Part shown: one piece after another, positions 52,046 to 62,048 of the stretch
How positions within the stretch are numbered: the stretch's first letter is position 1
Layout of the letters: the number at the start of each line of letters is the position of its first letter
Source: Lacticaseibacillus mingshuiensis
GTDB lineage: Bacteria; Bacillota; Bacilli; Lactobacillales; Lactobacillaceae
Length of the DNA stretch: 64,000 nucleotides
Reading direction: 5' to 3'
NCBI RefSeq assembly: GCF_016861785.1
Contig: NZ_BOLS01000002.1
Location: forward strand, 1-64,000
Position numbers and translations under genes: made by a program
The notes under the pieces: generated by a model
Told to the model about the DNA's origin: nothing
Databases searched by the model: none
Seen by the model: only the letters and a program-made list of their open reading frames with translations

Positions 52046-54019
52046 TTAGTCAGCGAGCTGGCTGCCTTCGCCACGCTTGTGTTTGCCATCGCGGCTGAAG
52101 TTATTGATCTCAGCTTGGACGGAATCCATAAACATGTTGGCCGGCATTTCTTCCGCCTTGCTTTGGCCAAACTTACGAACGGAGACAGTCGCGGCGTTCA
52201 ATTCCTCTTCCCCGACAACGATCGTGAATGGAATCTTACGGGTCTGCGAGTCGCGGATCTTGTAGTTCATCTTTTCGTTACGGCTGTCGAGCTCAACGCG
52301 GAAGCCCTTCTTGAGCATTTCTTCCTTGAGCTGCTTGGCATAGGCCATGTGCGCGTCGAGGTTGACCGGCACGATCACGACCTGCGTTGGGGCGAGCCAG
52401 GTTGGGAAAGCCCCCTTGTAGATCTCGGTCAGATACGCGATGAAGCGCTCCATGGTGCCGACGATTCCGCGGTGAATCATGACTGGGCGATGTTCCTGGC
52501 CATCCGCGCCGACATAGGTCAAGCCGAAGCGCTCCGGCAGCATGAAGTCCAGCTGAATGGTGGACATCGTTTCGTCGTTGCCCAGCGCCGTTTTGGTCTG
52601 GATGTCAAGCTTCGGGCCGTAGAACGCAGCCTCGCCTTCTGCTTCGTAATAGTCCAGGCCAAGGTCATCCATGGCGGCCTTCAACATGCTTTGGCTACGC
52701 GTCCACATTTCCTCATCGTCAAAATACTTTTCGGTATTCTTCGGATCGCGGTAGGAAAGACGGAAACTGTAATCGGAAATATTGAAGTCTTCATACACCG
52801 CCATGATCAGGCGCAAGATCTTTTTGAATTCCTCCTGCACTTGGTCAAGGGCGACAAACGTGTGGCCATCGTTCAAGGTCATTTCGCGGACGCGCTGAAG
52901 CCCGGAAAGCGCGCCGGATTTTTCATAACGATGCATCATGCCGAGTTCGGCAATGCGCAGTGGCAATTCGCGATACGAGCGAATGTGGTGCTTGTAGATC
53001 TGGATGTGGCTCGGGCAGTTCATCGGCCGCAATTCCAGCATCTCGCCATCGCCCATGTCCATCGGCGGGAACATGTCTTCGCGGTAGTGTTCCCAGTGGC
53101 CGGATGTCTTATACGCGCTCAGGTTCATCAGCACTGGGGTGTAGACGTGCTCATAGCCGTCCGCGAGCTCCTTGTCGATGATGTAGCGCTCGATCACGCG
53201 GCGAATGGTGGCGCCATTTGGCATCCAGTATGGCAGGCCGGCGCCGACGTTTGGATCAACGAAAAACAGATCCTGGTCGCGCCCGATCACACGGTGGTCA
53301 CGCTCCTTAGCCTCTTCGCGGCGCTTGGCGTCTGCTTCAAGGTCGGCTTCCTTGTAGTAAGCCGTCGCGTAGATCCGCTGGAGCATTGGATTGCTGGATT
53401 TGCCCTGCCAGTATGCGCCGGCAACGGACAACAACTTGAAATGCTTGAGGTCCTTCAGACTTGGCAACAGAACTGCTTCTTCAAAGTCGAAAAAGTCGCC
53501 CAGCTTAAAGCCTTCCACCGTGTCGCCTTCGATCGCATCGATCAGCTCGAGCTTGTATGGGTCGTTTGCAAACAGCTGCTTCGCCTCAGCCTTGGTCAGA
53601 GACGCTTTTTCGATTGTCGGGGCTTCCTTGACGATCGCCGCCATTTTGGCTTCGATCGCCGGCAATTGATCGATCGTCAGCTGGCCATCATCGCGGTCGG
53701 TGTCGTAGAAAAAGCCATCCTCATCTGCCTGGCCTTCGCCGAGCCGCACTTCTGGATGCAGGTCCTTGATCGCAGCAGCCAGCACAAACGCCGCGGTTTG
53801 CCGCAGAACGTTAAGGCCGTCTTCGCTGTCTTTGGTAATGATCTCGATGGCGCCGTCTGCTGTCAGGCTGTCTTGAAGGCCGACGAATGCGCCGTTGAAT
53901 TTGCCCGCGACGGCTTTTTTCGCCAGCGAGGTGCTGATGGCCTTGGCCACCGCCTCAACGGTCACGCCGTCATCGTATTCCTTGACGCTGTTATCTGGAA
54001 ATGTGAGCTTGATCGACAT
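52046..54019 (-). CDS. thrS: threonine-tRNA ligase
   Basis: Charges tRNA-Thr. The 657 residues have a TGS domain (1-65), the SAD editing domain (about 70-230, with [19 protein letters not shown]), the class II catalytic core (motif 2 FRMHHRYEKSG-like [20 protein letters not shown], zinc-site cysteine in [13 protein letters not shown]) and the anticodon-binding domain ([20 protein letters not shown]). GGGAG precedes the ATG. A T-box leader lies upstream. Confidence 0.97.
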   Translation of the reverse strand: MSIKLTFPDNSVKEYDDGVTVEAVAKAISTSLAKKAVAGKFNGAFVGLQDSLTADGAIEIITKDSEDGLNVLRQTAAFVLAAAIKDLHPEVRLGEGQADEDGFFYDTDRDDGQLTIDQLPAIEAKMAAIVKEAPTIEKASLTKAEAKQLFANDPYKLELIDAIEGDTVEGFKLGDFFDFEEAVLLPSLKDLKHFKLLSVAGAYWQGKSSNPMLQRIYATAYYKEADLEADAKRREEAKERDHRVIGRDQDLFFVDPNVGAGLPYWMPNGATIRRVIERYIIDKELADGYEHVYTPVLMNLSAYKTSGHWEHYREDMFPPMDMGDGEMLELRPMNCPSHIQIYKHHIRSYRELPLRIAELGMMHRYEKSGALSGLQRVREMTLNDGHTFVALDQVQEEFKKILRLIMAVYEDFNISDYSFRLSYRDPKNTEKYFDDEEMWTRSQSMLKAAMDDLGLDYYEAEGEAAFYGPKLDIQTKTALGNDETMSTIQLDFMLPERFGLTYVGADGQEHRPVMIHRGIVGTMERFIAYLTEIYKGAFPTWLAPTQVVIVPVNLDAHMAYAKQLKEEMLKKGFRVELDSRNEKMNYKIRDSQTRKIPFTIVVGEEELNAATVSVRKFGQSKAEEMPANMFMDSVQAEINNFSRDGKHKRGEGSQLAD

Positions 54020-54072
54020 TGTAAAAACTCCCTTTGTTTAAATTTGAAAGCTGTGTCCATTTTCGAACACTT

Positions 54073-54297
54073 GACCATAAAAAAACGCCTCGGATATCTT
54101 TACCGATACCCGGGACGATCTCTCGCGGTTCCACCCGACTTGAAAGCACTGCTTTCCACTCTATGCTCGTAACCTGAGCACTGGGCCATTGCTGGCACAC
54201 TCGGAAAGCGGTGCGGATCAGGTCTTGCTCGGCTTTCAGCCACGGCCGGGGCTCTCTGGTGAAACATGATCCTTTAACTTTCGTCTTTGATACCCTG
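54073..54297 (-). promoter_or_regulatory. T-box leader of thrS
   Basis: Conserved GGGTGGAACCGCG (54123-54136 region) is followed by the terminator CCCGG-TATC..GATA-CCG..GGCGTTTTTTT (54076-54115). A candidate specifier ACC (Thr) lies in CCGCACCGC near 54210. Confidence 0.93.
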
Positions 54298-54326
54298 ATT
54301 AAACCACAGCCAGCAAAACGGCGCAA
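54298..54326 (-). promoter_or_regulatory. promoter of the thrS T-box transcript
   Basis: TTGCGC (54321-54326), 17-base spacer, TTTAAT (54298-54303). Confidence 0.65.
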
Positions 54327-54381
54327 GCGCGAGTTTGAAAAAAGTTTTCGGCTCGGCGAAAAATGGGCGTGCGATCAGGCT

Positions 54382-55317
54382 TCATCGCGGCCCGTTTCGC
54401 CGGTCTTGCCCGCCGACATGAATCTCATCAGCCAAAAACCGAATGCGCGCCATGATGCGACGCGCGCGGACCTCTTCCAGGTCCTTCCCGGCTTCCTTGC
54501 CCGACAAGAAATCGGTGAGTTCAGCCATGGTCTTGTTGGAGGTGAAAAGCGTTGGCAATTCCTCTTGCATCCGGTACTGCAGCAGCACCCCAAGCACCTC
54601 ATCGCGCATCCAAGCGCTATAGGACTCGGCGCCGATGTCATCGAGCATCAAAACAGGCACCTTTTTCAGCCGGTCGAGCTTGTCCTCGGTGGTGTGATCA
54701 TTGATCGCGTTTTTGATCTCAAGGGCAAAACTTGGAAAATGCACCATGGTCGAGGCAATGCCCCGGTCGGCGAGATGATTGGCAATCGCACCCAAAAGAT
54801 AAGTCTTGCCCACGCCAAACGGACCGGTCAGATACAGGCCGCGGTGAAACGCCTGCGGGGCCTCGTCCATCGCGTCGGTAAAGCGGGTCGCCGCTAACAG
54901 CGCCGCGGCCCGGCCGGTTCGATCATAGTCTTCAAGCGCCGCGGTGCGAATCGCCTTGGGCATGTTGACCGAGGTGATGAGCGACGCCTGATGTGCCACC
55001 TGGGCAGCCGCGATCTTGGCCGGCGTCGGCTCATACATGATGTCGATCAGCCGGTTGGACACGACGAGCTGAGGCATGTAGCCGGAATTTGGCAACGCCT
55101 GGTCCTCGCCTTTGCCATCGCGGGCGGTCACATATTCGTAGATCTTGGCCGCGCCGCGAGTTACCGCATCGTCCGCCAATTCATCCTTGTGCGCCGTCAG
55201 CCAGGCCTGCACCGACGGATCTGCGACTGCCTGTTTGACCAGCTCGGCATATCTGCCGGTCAGTTGGCGTTGGTCCATGATCGCGGCGATCTGGTCGCGT
55301 ACATTTGTCAGATTCAT
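54382..55317 (-). CDS. dnaI: primosomal protein DnaI, helicase loader
   Basis: Loads the replicative helicase DnaC at origins. The 311-residue protein has an N-terminal helicase-binding domain (1-130, ending before a variable linker) and a AAA+ domain with Walker A GPFGVGKTYLLGAIA, Walker B VLMLDDIGAE and the arginine region near the end. The zinc-coordinating cysteines of the Bacillus N-domain are absent. It overlaps dnaB by ATGA. Confidence 0.95.
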   Translation of the reverse strand: MNLTNVRDQIAAIMDQRQLTGRYAELVKQAVADPSVQAWLTAHKDELADDAVTRGAAKIYEYVTARDGKGEDQALPNSGYMPQLVVSNRLIDIMYEPTPAKIAAAQVAHQASLITSVNMPKAIRTAALEDYDRTGRAAALLAATRFTDAMDEAPQAFHRGLYLTGPFGVGKTYLLGAIANHLADRGIASTMVHFPSFALEIKNAINDHTTEDKLDRLKKVPVLMLDDIGAESYSAWMRDEVLGVLLQYRMQEELPTLFTSNKTMAELTDFLSGKEAGKDLEEVRARRIMARIRFLADEIHVGGQDRRNGPR

Positions 55318-56750
55318 TGCTGGTTGCCGCCTTTCTTATCCGTCTGTTTGATCCGCGCGAGCCGCGCATCGAGCTCAGCTTGTTGGGCCGGGGTCAACGC
55401 ATCCCCTTGCGCCTGGTAATCATCCTTCAACCAATCCGGCACTGCCTCTTGTCGACTCGGGCGCCCGCTGTTTCGGCGGGTGCGCGACTGCGAAGCTGTC
55501 GTCGGGTTGGCGGCCGCCGTTTTAAGATAGGCCAGCGCCGCATCGGGTGAGCTGACCCCGGCCTTCGCCCATTCATTGGCCACCTTATTCAGGTATTTTT
55601 CATTGATCGTGTCGTTGGTCTGATAGATCAAGTCGATCAGGACATTCAGCGTCGCATCGTCAAACACATGGCGCCGGCTGAGGTCGCGCACCGCCCATTC
55701 TTCATCGCGCGAGACAAACATGCTCGGCCCTTTTTGCTTCTTGCGCTGTTCCATGAACTCGCGCACCGGCAAGTCGCGTGCCTGCTTGAGGAGCGCCGTT
55801 TCGACCGGCGTGTATGTGGTGGCCGGCCGGGGCTGCGTCTGCGTCTGGGCGGCTGTCCCTGACTGTGTTTGAGTGGCACCGCCCGCCTGTGGCTGGGCGG
55901 CTGCCTGGACTTGATTCTGCGCCGCGGCCGCATTTTCCGCAGGCCGGAAATTGGCCTGGCCGGTGGAAAACTCCTGTTCCGCAAAATTTTGCACAGCCTT
56001 CAACTTGAACTTGCCGGTCAGCGGATCGGCGGCGCGCTGCAAGAGTCGCGCCAGGCTCGGCACATCCAGGCCATAGAACTTCGCCACCTGATAGAGGCCC
56101 GCGCGCTGGGCATCCACGCTACCCTGATCGACGCCGGTTCGCGTGAGCATGGCGGCAAGCAACGCCCAATCATAGCCATCCCCATTGCCCAAGCTGACAG
56201 CCGGCTGCGTTTTTGGCCCGTCTGATTGCGCCGGCCGCTGAAGCACGTGCGTCAGATGAAAGACATCCAGAAACTGGGCAGACACATCTTGCCAGGTGTC
56301 GCGGCGCACCGGATGCAACTCGTATTGCCCTTGCAGCTGAAGGTAGCGCGTCTCCCCGACCTTGTCATACAAAAGCATCCCCAGCAAGTCGTCCGCGAAA
56401 AAACGATCCGGCGCAACCGGGGCATACAGCTCATAGGCAAAGTAGCGGCCGAGCTGATCGACGGTAGAATACGTTTTGAGCAGGCCCACCGCCTCAAGTT
56501 TGACCCGCGCCTCAAATAAGCCATCTAGATCCACGTCGATCAGATCCAGCAACCGGGTCTGGGGTGGCCGTTTGGAAAATTGTTGCGGCTGTTTAGCCTC
56601 GCGCCAAAGCGTCAAATACAAACTGAGCGCCGCCGGGCCGACCAGTGGCTGATACAAACAGATCGCGACGTCTTGATCCAGGTCGCTTAAATACGTGGCC
56701 TGGGTGACGAGATACCCGTCTTGGGCCATAAATGTGGTGGGCCGTTTCAT
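55314..56750 (-). CDS. dnaB: replication initiation and membrane attachment protein DnaB
   Basis: Acts with DnaD and DnaI in helicase loading (Firmicutes DnaB, not the E. coli helicase). The 478-residue protein has DDBH1 (winged helix, about 1-130) and DDBH2 domains (RDLPVREFMEQRKKQKG.. YLNKVANEWAKAGVSSPDAA). Between them is a low-complexity Gln/Ala/Thr-rich linker (about 285-330), longer than usual. The ATG at 56750 follows AAAGGAGC. First gene of the dnaB-dnaI pair. Confidence 0.94.
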   Translation of the reverse strand: MKRPTTFMAQDGYLVTQATYLSDLDQDVAICLYQPLVGPAALSLYLTLWREAKQPQQFSKRPPQTRLLDLIDVDLDGLFEARVKLEAVGLLKTYSTVDQLGRYFAYELYAPVAPDRFFADDLLGMLLYDKVGETRYLQLQGQYELHPVRRDTWQDVSAQFLDVFHLTHVLQRPAQSDGPKTQPAVSLGNGDGYDWALLAAMLTRTGVDQGSVDAQRAGLYQVAKFYGLDVPSLARLLQRAADPLTGKFKLKAVQNFAEQEFSTGQANFRPAENAAAAQNQVQAAAQPQAGGATQTQSGTAAQTQTQPRPATTYTPVETALLKQARDLPVREFMEQRKKQKGPSMFVSRDEEWAVRDLSRRHVFDDATLNVLIDLIYQTNDTINEKYLNKVANEWAKAGVSSPDAALAYLKTAAANPTTASQSRTRRNSGRPSRQEAVPDWLKDDYQAQGDALTPAQQAELDARLARIKQTDKKGGNQQ

Positions 56751-56851
56751 CGGCGTGCTCCTTTCTTTTGACTGGCGCAATCAACTGCGGCAACGCGGTC
56801 GCCCGCCGCAACGCGAGCAGGCGCTCTACCACCGCGGGCAGGCGCTGGCCG

Positions 56852-56884
56852 CAAAATAAAGGGCCTGGCGCGCAGCCAAGCCCC
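56852..56884 (-). terminator. terminator of nrdR
   Basis: GGGGGCTTGGC-TGCGC-GCCAGGCCC followed by TTTATTTT on the minus strand. Confidence 0.8.
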
Positions 56885-56897
56885 CGGCGCTTTTGCG

Positions 56898-57368
56898 CTA
56901 TTTCTGGTCAGTCTGTTCCTTTTTCATCATGTCCTGAAGTTCGGACATGAAAACGGACATATCTTTGAACTGGCGATAGACACTGGCAAAGCGAATATAC
57001 GCCACGTCGTCCACGTCAGCCAACAGCTTCATGACATACTCGCCGATGACTTGACTGGAGACTTCGTTGTCGCCGATCGCCCGCAACTTGTTTTCGACCT
57101 GCTCGACGATGTTTTGCATCTGCTCCATCGTGACGGGCCGCTTTTCCGCTGCTCGAATCAGGCCTTTCAAGATCTTCTCGCGATTGAACTCTTCGCGGGT
57201 CCCATTTTTCTTGATCACCAACAGCGGCGTCTGCTCGACGCGCTCGAAGGTCGTGAAGCGGAAGCCGCAATTCTCGCATTCCCGCCGCCGCCGAATCGCG
57301 CGACCACCATCTGTCGGGCGAGAGTCAACGACGCGCGAACTATTGTGATGACAATGTGGGCATAACAA
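56898..57368 (-). CDS. nrdR: transcriptional repressor NrdR, TTG start
   Basis: ATP/dATP-sensing repressor of ribonucleotide reductase genes. The 156 residues begin with a zinc ribbon ([12 protein letters not shown]) and continue with an ATP-cone ([20 protein letters not shown]). The start must be TTG (57366-57368, giving M-L-C-P-H-C), about six bases after AAGGTGG; the ATG at 57363 is in another frame. The gene lies between dnaB and coaE. Confidence 0.95.
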   Translation of the reverse strand: MLCPHCHHNSSRVVDSRPTDGGRAIRRRRECENCGFRFTTFERVEQTPLLVIKKNGTREEFNREKILKGLIRAAEKRPVTMEQMQNIVEQVENKLRAIGDNEVSSQVIGEYVMKLLADVDDVAYIRFASVYRQFKDMSVFMSELQDMMKKEQTDQK

Positions 57369-57400
57369 GGCGCCACCTTCTTATCCAGGGTTTATACGTC

Positions 57401-57409
57401 ATTATAGCA
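57401..57409 (-). promoter_or_regulatory. extended -10 of nrdR
   Basis: TGC-TATAAT on the minus strand, 33 bases before the TTG start. Confidence 0.6.
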
Positions 57410-57464
57410 TATTTATTTTGCTGCATAAGCGGCCAAGCTTGAGTTCACAAGAAAAGCGCGGCCA

Positions 57465-58067
57465 TCACGCCATTTTGGTCACAGCCTTGAGCAGCGCATC
57501 GACTTGCTTCTCGCGAATCGCCTGGCCGCGGCTGTTGTCGATGAGAAAATCCGCCCGCGCGACCTTCTCGCGCAGTGGCATCTGCGCCTCAATGCGCGCC
57601 TGGGCCGCCGCCTCGGAAAGGCCATCGCGTGCCATCAGCCGGGTGAGTTGCACAGATTCCGGCAGCGTCACCACCGCTACGCCGTCAAACGCCTTGTCCC
57701 AGTTCGTTTCATACATCAGCGGAATGTCGCCCACGATCACCGGGGCGCCGGTTGCGGCCGCCTCGTCCAGCGCGCGCTTCAACGCGACGCGGATGTGGGG
57801 CTGATCGATGGCATCCAGTTGCCGGCGCTTGGCCGAATCAGCGAAGATCAGCGCCCCTAGCCGTTTGCGATTCAGCGCGCCGTCTGGGGTCAGGACATCC
57901 GCGCCAAACGCCGCCGCGATCTCCTGCAAGACGGGCTCACCCGGGGCCATCACCTGATGCGCGATCACATCCGCATCGACCACGGGGCAGCCGCGCTGTT
58001 TGAACACGGCCGCAACTGTGCTTTTGCCGGTCGCAATGCCGCCGGTCAGCCCGAGCCAATAAGTCAT
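57465..58067 (-). CDS. coaE: dephospho-CoA kinase
   Basis: Last step of CoA synthesis. The 200-residue protein has the P-loop GLTGGIATGKSTVA, the substrate-binding DADVIAHQVMAPG and lid residues around LPESVQLTRLMARDGLS. The ATG at 58067 overlaps the mutM stop (ATGA), and AGAGGC precedes it. The polA-mutM-coaE order is conserved in Firmicutes. Confidence 0.96.
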   Translation of the reverse strand: MTYWLGLTGGIATGKSTVAAVFKQRGCPVVDADVIAHQVMAPGEPVLQEIAAAFGADVLTPDGALNRKRLGALIFADSAKRRQLDAIDQPHIRVALKRALDEAAATGAPVIVGDIPLMYETNWDKAFDGVAVVTLPESVQLTRLMARDGLSEAAAQARIEAQMPLREKVARADFLIDNSRGQAIREKQVDALLKAVTKMA

Positions 58068-58912
58068 GGCAGTTGCCTCTTTCTCAGCGGCTGACAATGC
58101 GGGCAAAAATGGGTCCCGCGCTCGCCGACCTTGGTCTTTTGAATCTCCGTCCCGCAGCGCGCACACGGCGTTCCCTCTTGGCCGTATACATGGAGCTGTT
58201 CCTGGAACCGCCCGGTGTGACCGCCTGCATCCAAAAACGAATGGACGGTGGTGCCGCCGAGTTCGGTGGCCGTGGCCAGCTCCTGGATGATGTTGTCATG
58301 AAGGCGCGCGACTTCCTCACGCTTGAGGGTCGCGGCGGGCTGAAGCGGCGAGAGCTGGCTGAGCCACAGCGTTTCGTCGGCATAGATGTTGCCGATGCCG
58401 GCGACCACCGTTTGATCTAGGAGCACGGACTTGATTGGGGCTTTCCGCCGGTGCAAGGCATCGTAAAAAGTCGCCGAAGTCCAGCTTGGGTCATCCGGTT
58501 CCGGCCCAATTTTCGCCAAGCCAGACACAGCCGTCTCTTCGGTGCCGGTCTGCACCAGCTGCATCCGCCCGAACTTGCGCATGTCGGCGTAGCGCATCTG
58601 CGAGCCATCGCTGAACGTGAACCAGACATGCATGAAGCGCGGCGGTTCCTGACCCGCAGAGGCGGCCAGTTGATATTTACCTTCCATCCGCAGATGAGAC
58701 ACCAGCGTTAAGTCCTGGTCAAACCGGATCAATAAGTATTTGCCGCGGCGGTCGACGCCAGTGATAGTGCGGCCGATCAGCGCGGTGCGAAACGTGGCCA
58801 GCCCGCCGATCAAAGTCTTGGGCCAGTTGGTATCGACGGCCGTCACCGTCTTGCCCACGACCAGTTTGGACAGGCCGCGGCGCACATTTTCGACCTCAGG
58901 TAATTCAGGCAT
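58064..58912 (-). CDS. mutM: formamidopyrimidine-DNA glycosylase
   Basis: Removes 8-oxoguanine and formamidopyrimidines. The 282-residue protein starts MPELPEVENVRRGL, with the catalytic proline 2 and glutamate 3, a lysine near position 57 (RRGKYLLIRF), the helix-two-turn-helix and a C-terminal zinc finger (CARCGT..HFCPHCQ). AAGGAAGAACAAA precedes the ATG. Element B4 separates it from polA. Confidence 0.97.
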   Translation of the reverse strand: MPELPEVENVRRGLSKLVVGKTVTAVDTNWPKTLIGGLATFRTALIGRTITGVDRRGKYLLIRFDQDLTLVSHLRMEGKYQLAASAGQEPPRFMHVWFTFSDGSQMRYADMRKFGRMQLVQTGTEETAVSGLAKIGPEPDDPSWTSATFYDALHRRKAPIKSVLLDQTVVAGIGNIYADETLWLSQLSPLQPAATLKREEVARLHDNIIQELATATELGGTTVHSFLDAGGHTGRFQEQLHVYGQEGTPCARCGTEIQKTKVGERGTHFCPHCQPLRKRQLP

Positions 58913-58952
58913 TTTGTTCTTCCTTTATCTCATGTTAGAAGCGGCCGCATGA

Positions 58953-59002
58953 TCCGGGCCCGAGCTTTTGCAACTCGGACCCAAGATCGACATTTGGCCC
59001 AC
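58953..59002 (-). repeat. mini family B element
   Basis: Holds one outer arm (GTGGGCCAAATGTCGATCT) and a compact hairpin GGGTCCGAG..CTCGGGCCC in place of the upper arms. It lies in tandem with B4 and looks like an internal deletion copy. Confidence 0.7.
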
Positions 59003-59035
59003 TTCAGTAGAATCCACCACTTTGACAACAGTGTC

Positions 59036-59152
59036 GTGGACCAAATGTCCGGGTCCGAGCATCTAAGGTTCGCATCGCCTGGTCCAAAGAACGGACCTGG
59101 TGATGCGGACACTTACCTGTCGGACCCAAGATCGACATTTGGCCCACTTCCC
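59036..59152 (-). repeat. family B structured element, copy B4
   Basis: Core 59036-59147, again 112 bp, three bases from the polA stop codon. The upper arm reads CGCATC/GATGCG, replacing the B1 arm with other paired bases. Confidence 0.85.
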
Positions 59153-59154
59153 AT

Positions 59155-61797
59155 TTATTTTGCGTCGAACCATGTCGGACCGTAATGACTTTCGACCTTC
59201 AGTGGCACCGCCAGTGAAACGGCCGAATCCATCACCTTGGGCACGAGCTCGGCCAGCGTCGCCATTTCCTCCGCCGGCCCCTCGAAGATCAGCTCATCGT
59301 GGACCTGCAGTAACATCCGCGACTGCAAATGATGGTCATCGAGCATCGCCTGCATCCGGATCATCGCCACTTTGATGATATCCGCGGCGCTTCCTTGAAT
59401 CGGCGAGTTCATGGCCGTGCGTTCCGCAAAACTGCGAAGGTTGAAATTGCGCGAGTGGATATCGCCCAGATAACGACGGCGATGCATCAACGTTTCAACA
59501 TACCCCTGCTCGCGGGCGACCTTCACCATTTTTTCCATGTAGTCGTGAACTTGTGGGTATTGCTCGAAATAGCCATCGATGAACGCCTTGGCCTGCTTGC
59601 GGGTGATGCCGATGTTCTTGGCCAAGCCAAAATCGGAGATGCCGTACACGATTCCGAAGTTGGTCGCCTTGGCTTGCCGGCGCATGTCCGGGGTGACCTG
59701 ATCCGGTGAGTCCAGGCCAAAGATCTTCATCGCGGTATTGGCGTGGATGTCGCGATCTTCCTTGAAGGCCTCCTGCATGTTCGCATCGCCTGAAATATGG
59801 GCGAGCACGCGCAACTCGATCTGCGAATAATCGCTGGAAAAGATCTGCCAGCCGGGCTTTGACGGAATGAACGCCTTGCGGACCTGTTTACCTTCGTCGC
59901 GTGCCGGAATGTTTTGCAGATTGGGATCCACAGAAGACAGACGGCCGGTTTGCGTTAAGGTCTGCAGATAGCGCGTGTGAATTTTGCCATCCGCCAGCTG
60001 CGCATTTAATAAGCCAGTGACATAGGTGGAAAAAAGTTTGGCGACTTGCCGGTAATCCAGAATGTCCTGAATGATCGGGCTGGCCGATTTCAGCTCCTCG
60101 AGCACCTCGACGCTGGTGGAATAGCCCGTCTTTGTTTTCTTGATCACAGGCAGGTTGAGTTTTTCAAACAGGACCTCGCCGAGCTGCTTTGGGGAATTTA
60201 GATTGAACTTCACCCCGGCTTCGGAGTAGATCTTTTCCTCCAGGACTGTCTGTGTGCTGCGCCACTGGTCCCCCATCGCCTTGAGGGTCGCCCGCTCAAG
60301 CGTGATGCCGGTGATCTCCATTTGCGCAAGCACCTGCGCGAGCGGCATTTCCAGCTCGGTGAACAGATGGGTCTCTTCCTGTTCCTTCAGCTTGGTGGTC
60401 AACAGCGGCTGCAGGGCTAAGATCGCCCGCCCTTTTTCAACAAAATGCGTGAACAGCTCCGCTTCGTCGGGGACGTGACGCTTGGCCCCTTTTCCATAGA
60501 CAGTTTCATCAAACGGCACGCTGACGCCATGATCTTGTGCGATCTGGCCGAGGTCGTTGGCGTTTTGATCAGGGTTCAGCAAATAAGACGCCAGCAGCGC
60601 ATCAAACGCAAGCGCGGGCAAGGTCACGCCAAGGCGGGCGGCGGCCACGATATCACGCTTGCCGTCAAAGACGGACAGGCTCGCCTTCGTCAGCCAGGTC
60701 TGGACAGCCGGCAAGGTCAACAGCGTGACATCACTGCTGACAAAAGCCTGATCCGCAGTGACAACGAACCAGCCGATCGGGTCTGCGGTATGATAATTTT
60801 CCGTCAGCATCTCCACTTCAAATGCGGCCGGTTCGTCGACATCCAGCAGCGCGGCCAAATTGGCGTCGTCGAGCACTGTGTAGGTAATGGCTTCGTGGAC
60901 CGCCGTTTCCTGCGCGCTGGCCGGCAATTTGGCCAGCGCCTGGCGCATGTCCAGCCGGGTGTATAGCGCACGCAATTTTTCGATGTCCGGGCCGGCATAA
61001 TGCAGGTCGTCCAGGCCGATCGTGAGCGGCGCGTCGACTTTGATCGTCGCAAGGGTCTTGCTGAGGCGGGCCTGGGCCTCGTCGTTCACCAAGTTTTCCT
61101 TCATTTTGCTGGGCTTGAGCTGATCCAGATTGTCATAGAGGTCTTCGATGCTGCCAAACTGGGTGACCAGCTTGATCGCGGTTTTTTCACCGACCTTGCT
61201 AACACCCGGATAATTATCGGAGGTGTCGCCCATCAGCCCCTTCATATCGATGATCTGGGTCGGGGTCAGGCCGAATTTGTCCTCGATGTGCGCCGGCGTG
61301 TACGTCTCAAGTTCCGCGACCCCTTTTTTGGTCACCTGCACCGTGATGTGGTCCGTGGCCAGTTGTGTCAGATCACGGTCGCCCGTCACAATGGTGGTCT
61401 CCCACCCTGCTTTTTCCGCTTCGCGGGAAAGGGTGCCGATAATGTCATCCGCTTCGTAATCCTGTAATTCATAATGGGCCATGCCGTGATCGTCGAGCAG
61501 TTCCTTGATCACGGGCAGCTGCTCGAGCAACTCTGACGGCGCCGCATCGCGCTGGCCTTTGTAGTCGCCGAACATCTTGGTCCGAAATGTGCCGCCACTT
61601 TTATCAAAGGCCACGAGAATCTTGTCGGGCTTTTGCTGGGCGACAATGTTGTCGAGCATGTTATTGAAGGCGAACACCGCGTTTGTGTGCAGGCCTTCGC
61701 TGTTGGTGAAGCGGTCCATCTGGGTGTACAGCGCGTAGAATGCGCGGAACGCGACTGAATTGCCATCGATCAATAATAATTTCACCTTGTCTGCCAT
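59155..61797 (-). CDS. polA: DNA polymerase I
   Basis: Repair and Okazaki-fragment polymerase. The 880 residues comprise a 5'-3' nuclease domain (LLLIDGNSVAFRAFYAL; VTGDRDLTQLA), a 3'-5' exonuclease-like domain (about 300-470) and the polymerase domain (motif A SSDYSQIELRVLAHISGD, motif B RRQAKATNFGIVYG, motif C LLQVHDELIFE). In the exonuclease-like part the D-x-E motif is absent (WFVVTAD..), so proofreading is not expected, as in many Gram-positive PolA proteins. AAGGAGGCC precedes the ATG at 61797. Confidence 0.97.
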   Translation of the reverse strand: MADKVKLLLIDGNSVAFRAFYALYTQMDRFTNSEGLHTNAVFAFNNMLDNIVAQQKPDKILVAFDKSGGTFRTKMFGDYKGQRDAAPSELLEQLPVIKELLDDHGMAHYELQDYEADDIIGTLSREAEKAGWETTIVTGDRDLTQLATDHITVQVTKKGVAELETYTPAHIEDKFGLTPTQIIDMKGLMGDTSDNYPGVSKVGEKTAIKLVTQFGSIEDLYDNLDQLKPSKMKENLVNDEAQARLSKTLATIKVDAPLTIGLDDLHYAGPDIEKLRALYTRLDMRQALAKLPASAQETAVHEAITYTVLDDANLAALLDVDEPAAFEVEMLTENYHTADPIGWFVVTADQAFVSSDVTLLTLPAVQTWLTKASLSVFDGKRDIVAAARLGVTLPALAFDALLASYLLNPDQNANDLGQIAQDHGVSVPFDETVYGKGAKRHVPDEAELFTHFVEKGRAILALQPLLTTKLKEQEETHLFTELEMPLAQVLAQMEITGITLERATLKAMGDQWRSTQTVLEEKIYSEAGVKFNLNSPKQLGEVLFEKLNLPVIKKTKTGYSTSVEVLEELKSASPIIQDILDYRQVAKLFSTYVTGLLNAQLADGKIHTRYLQTLTQTGRLSSVDPNLQNIPARDEGKQVRKAFIPSKPGWQIFSSDYSQIELRVLAHISGDANMQEAFKEDRDIHANTAMKIFGLDSPDQVTPDMRRQAKATNFGIVYGISDFGLAKNIGITRKQAKAFIDGYFEQYPQVHDYMEKMVKVAREQGYVETLMHRRRYLGDIHSRNFNLRSFAERTAMNSPIQGSAADIIKVAMIRMQAMLDDHHLQSRMLLQVHDELIFEGPAEEMATLAELVPKVMDSAVSLAVPLKVESHYGPTWFDAK

Positions 61798-61822
61798 GTG
61801 TGGCCTCCTTTTTCTCGTTTCC

Positions 61823-61831
61823 ATTGTACCA
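61823..61831 (-). promoter_or_regulatory. extended -10 of polA
   Basis: TGG-TACAAT on the minus strand, between element A3 and the polA start. Confidence 0.55.
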
Positions 61832-61882
61832 GATTTTACAGGGTCGTTTGGCGAAAACAGTGGCGAGGGTTGATGGTAAAAA

Positions 61883-62048
61883 TACCCGGGTGGGCTCCGG
61901 GCAGACATGGCTGGCGACCGTAGTAGAGCGGACAAGCAACTTTGAGCCCGCAGAGTGCGCGGTCTCAAAGCTTGCTTTCGGCGTAGGCGGCTTGGCCGCC
62001 AACGCCGACGAGGGGGCTGAGCCATGTCTGCCCTCCGCCCACCCTCAT
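61883..62048. repeat. family A structured element, copy A3
   Basis: Three-way structure as in A1 and A2. Paired changes: AGACATGGCT/AGCCATGTCT for AGAAATGGCT/AGCCATTTCT, AAGCAACTTTGAG/CTCAAAGCTTGCTT, and GGCGTAGGCGGC/GCCGCCAACGCC. It carries an 8-base insertion between the first and second stems. The stretch 62049-62245 shows no supported gene. Confidence 0.85.

Noticed and set aside
52043-54172. Very long plus-strand frame opposite thrS
   Set aside because: It is the antisense shadow of thrS caused by codon bias at high GC; thrS itself is unambiguous.
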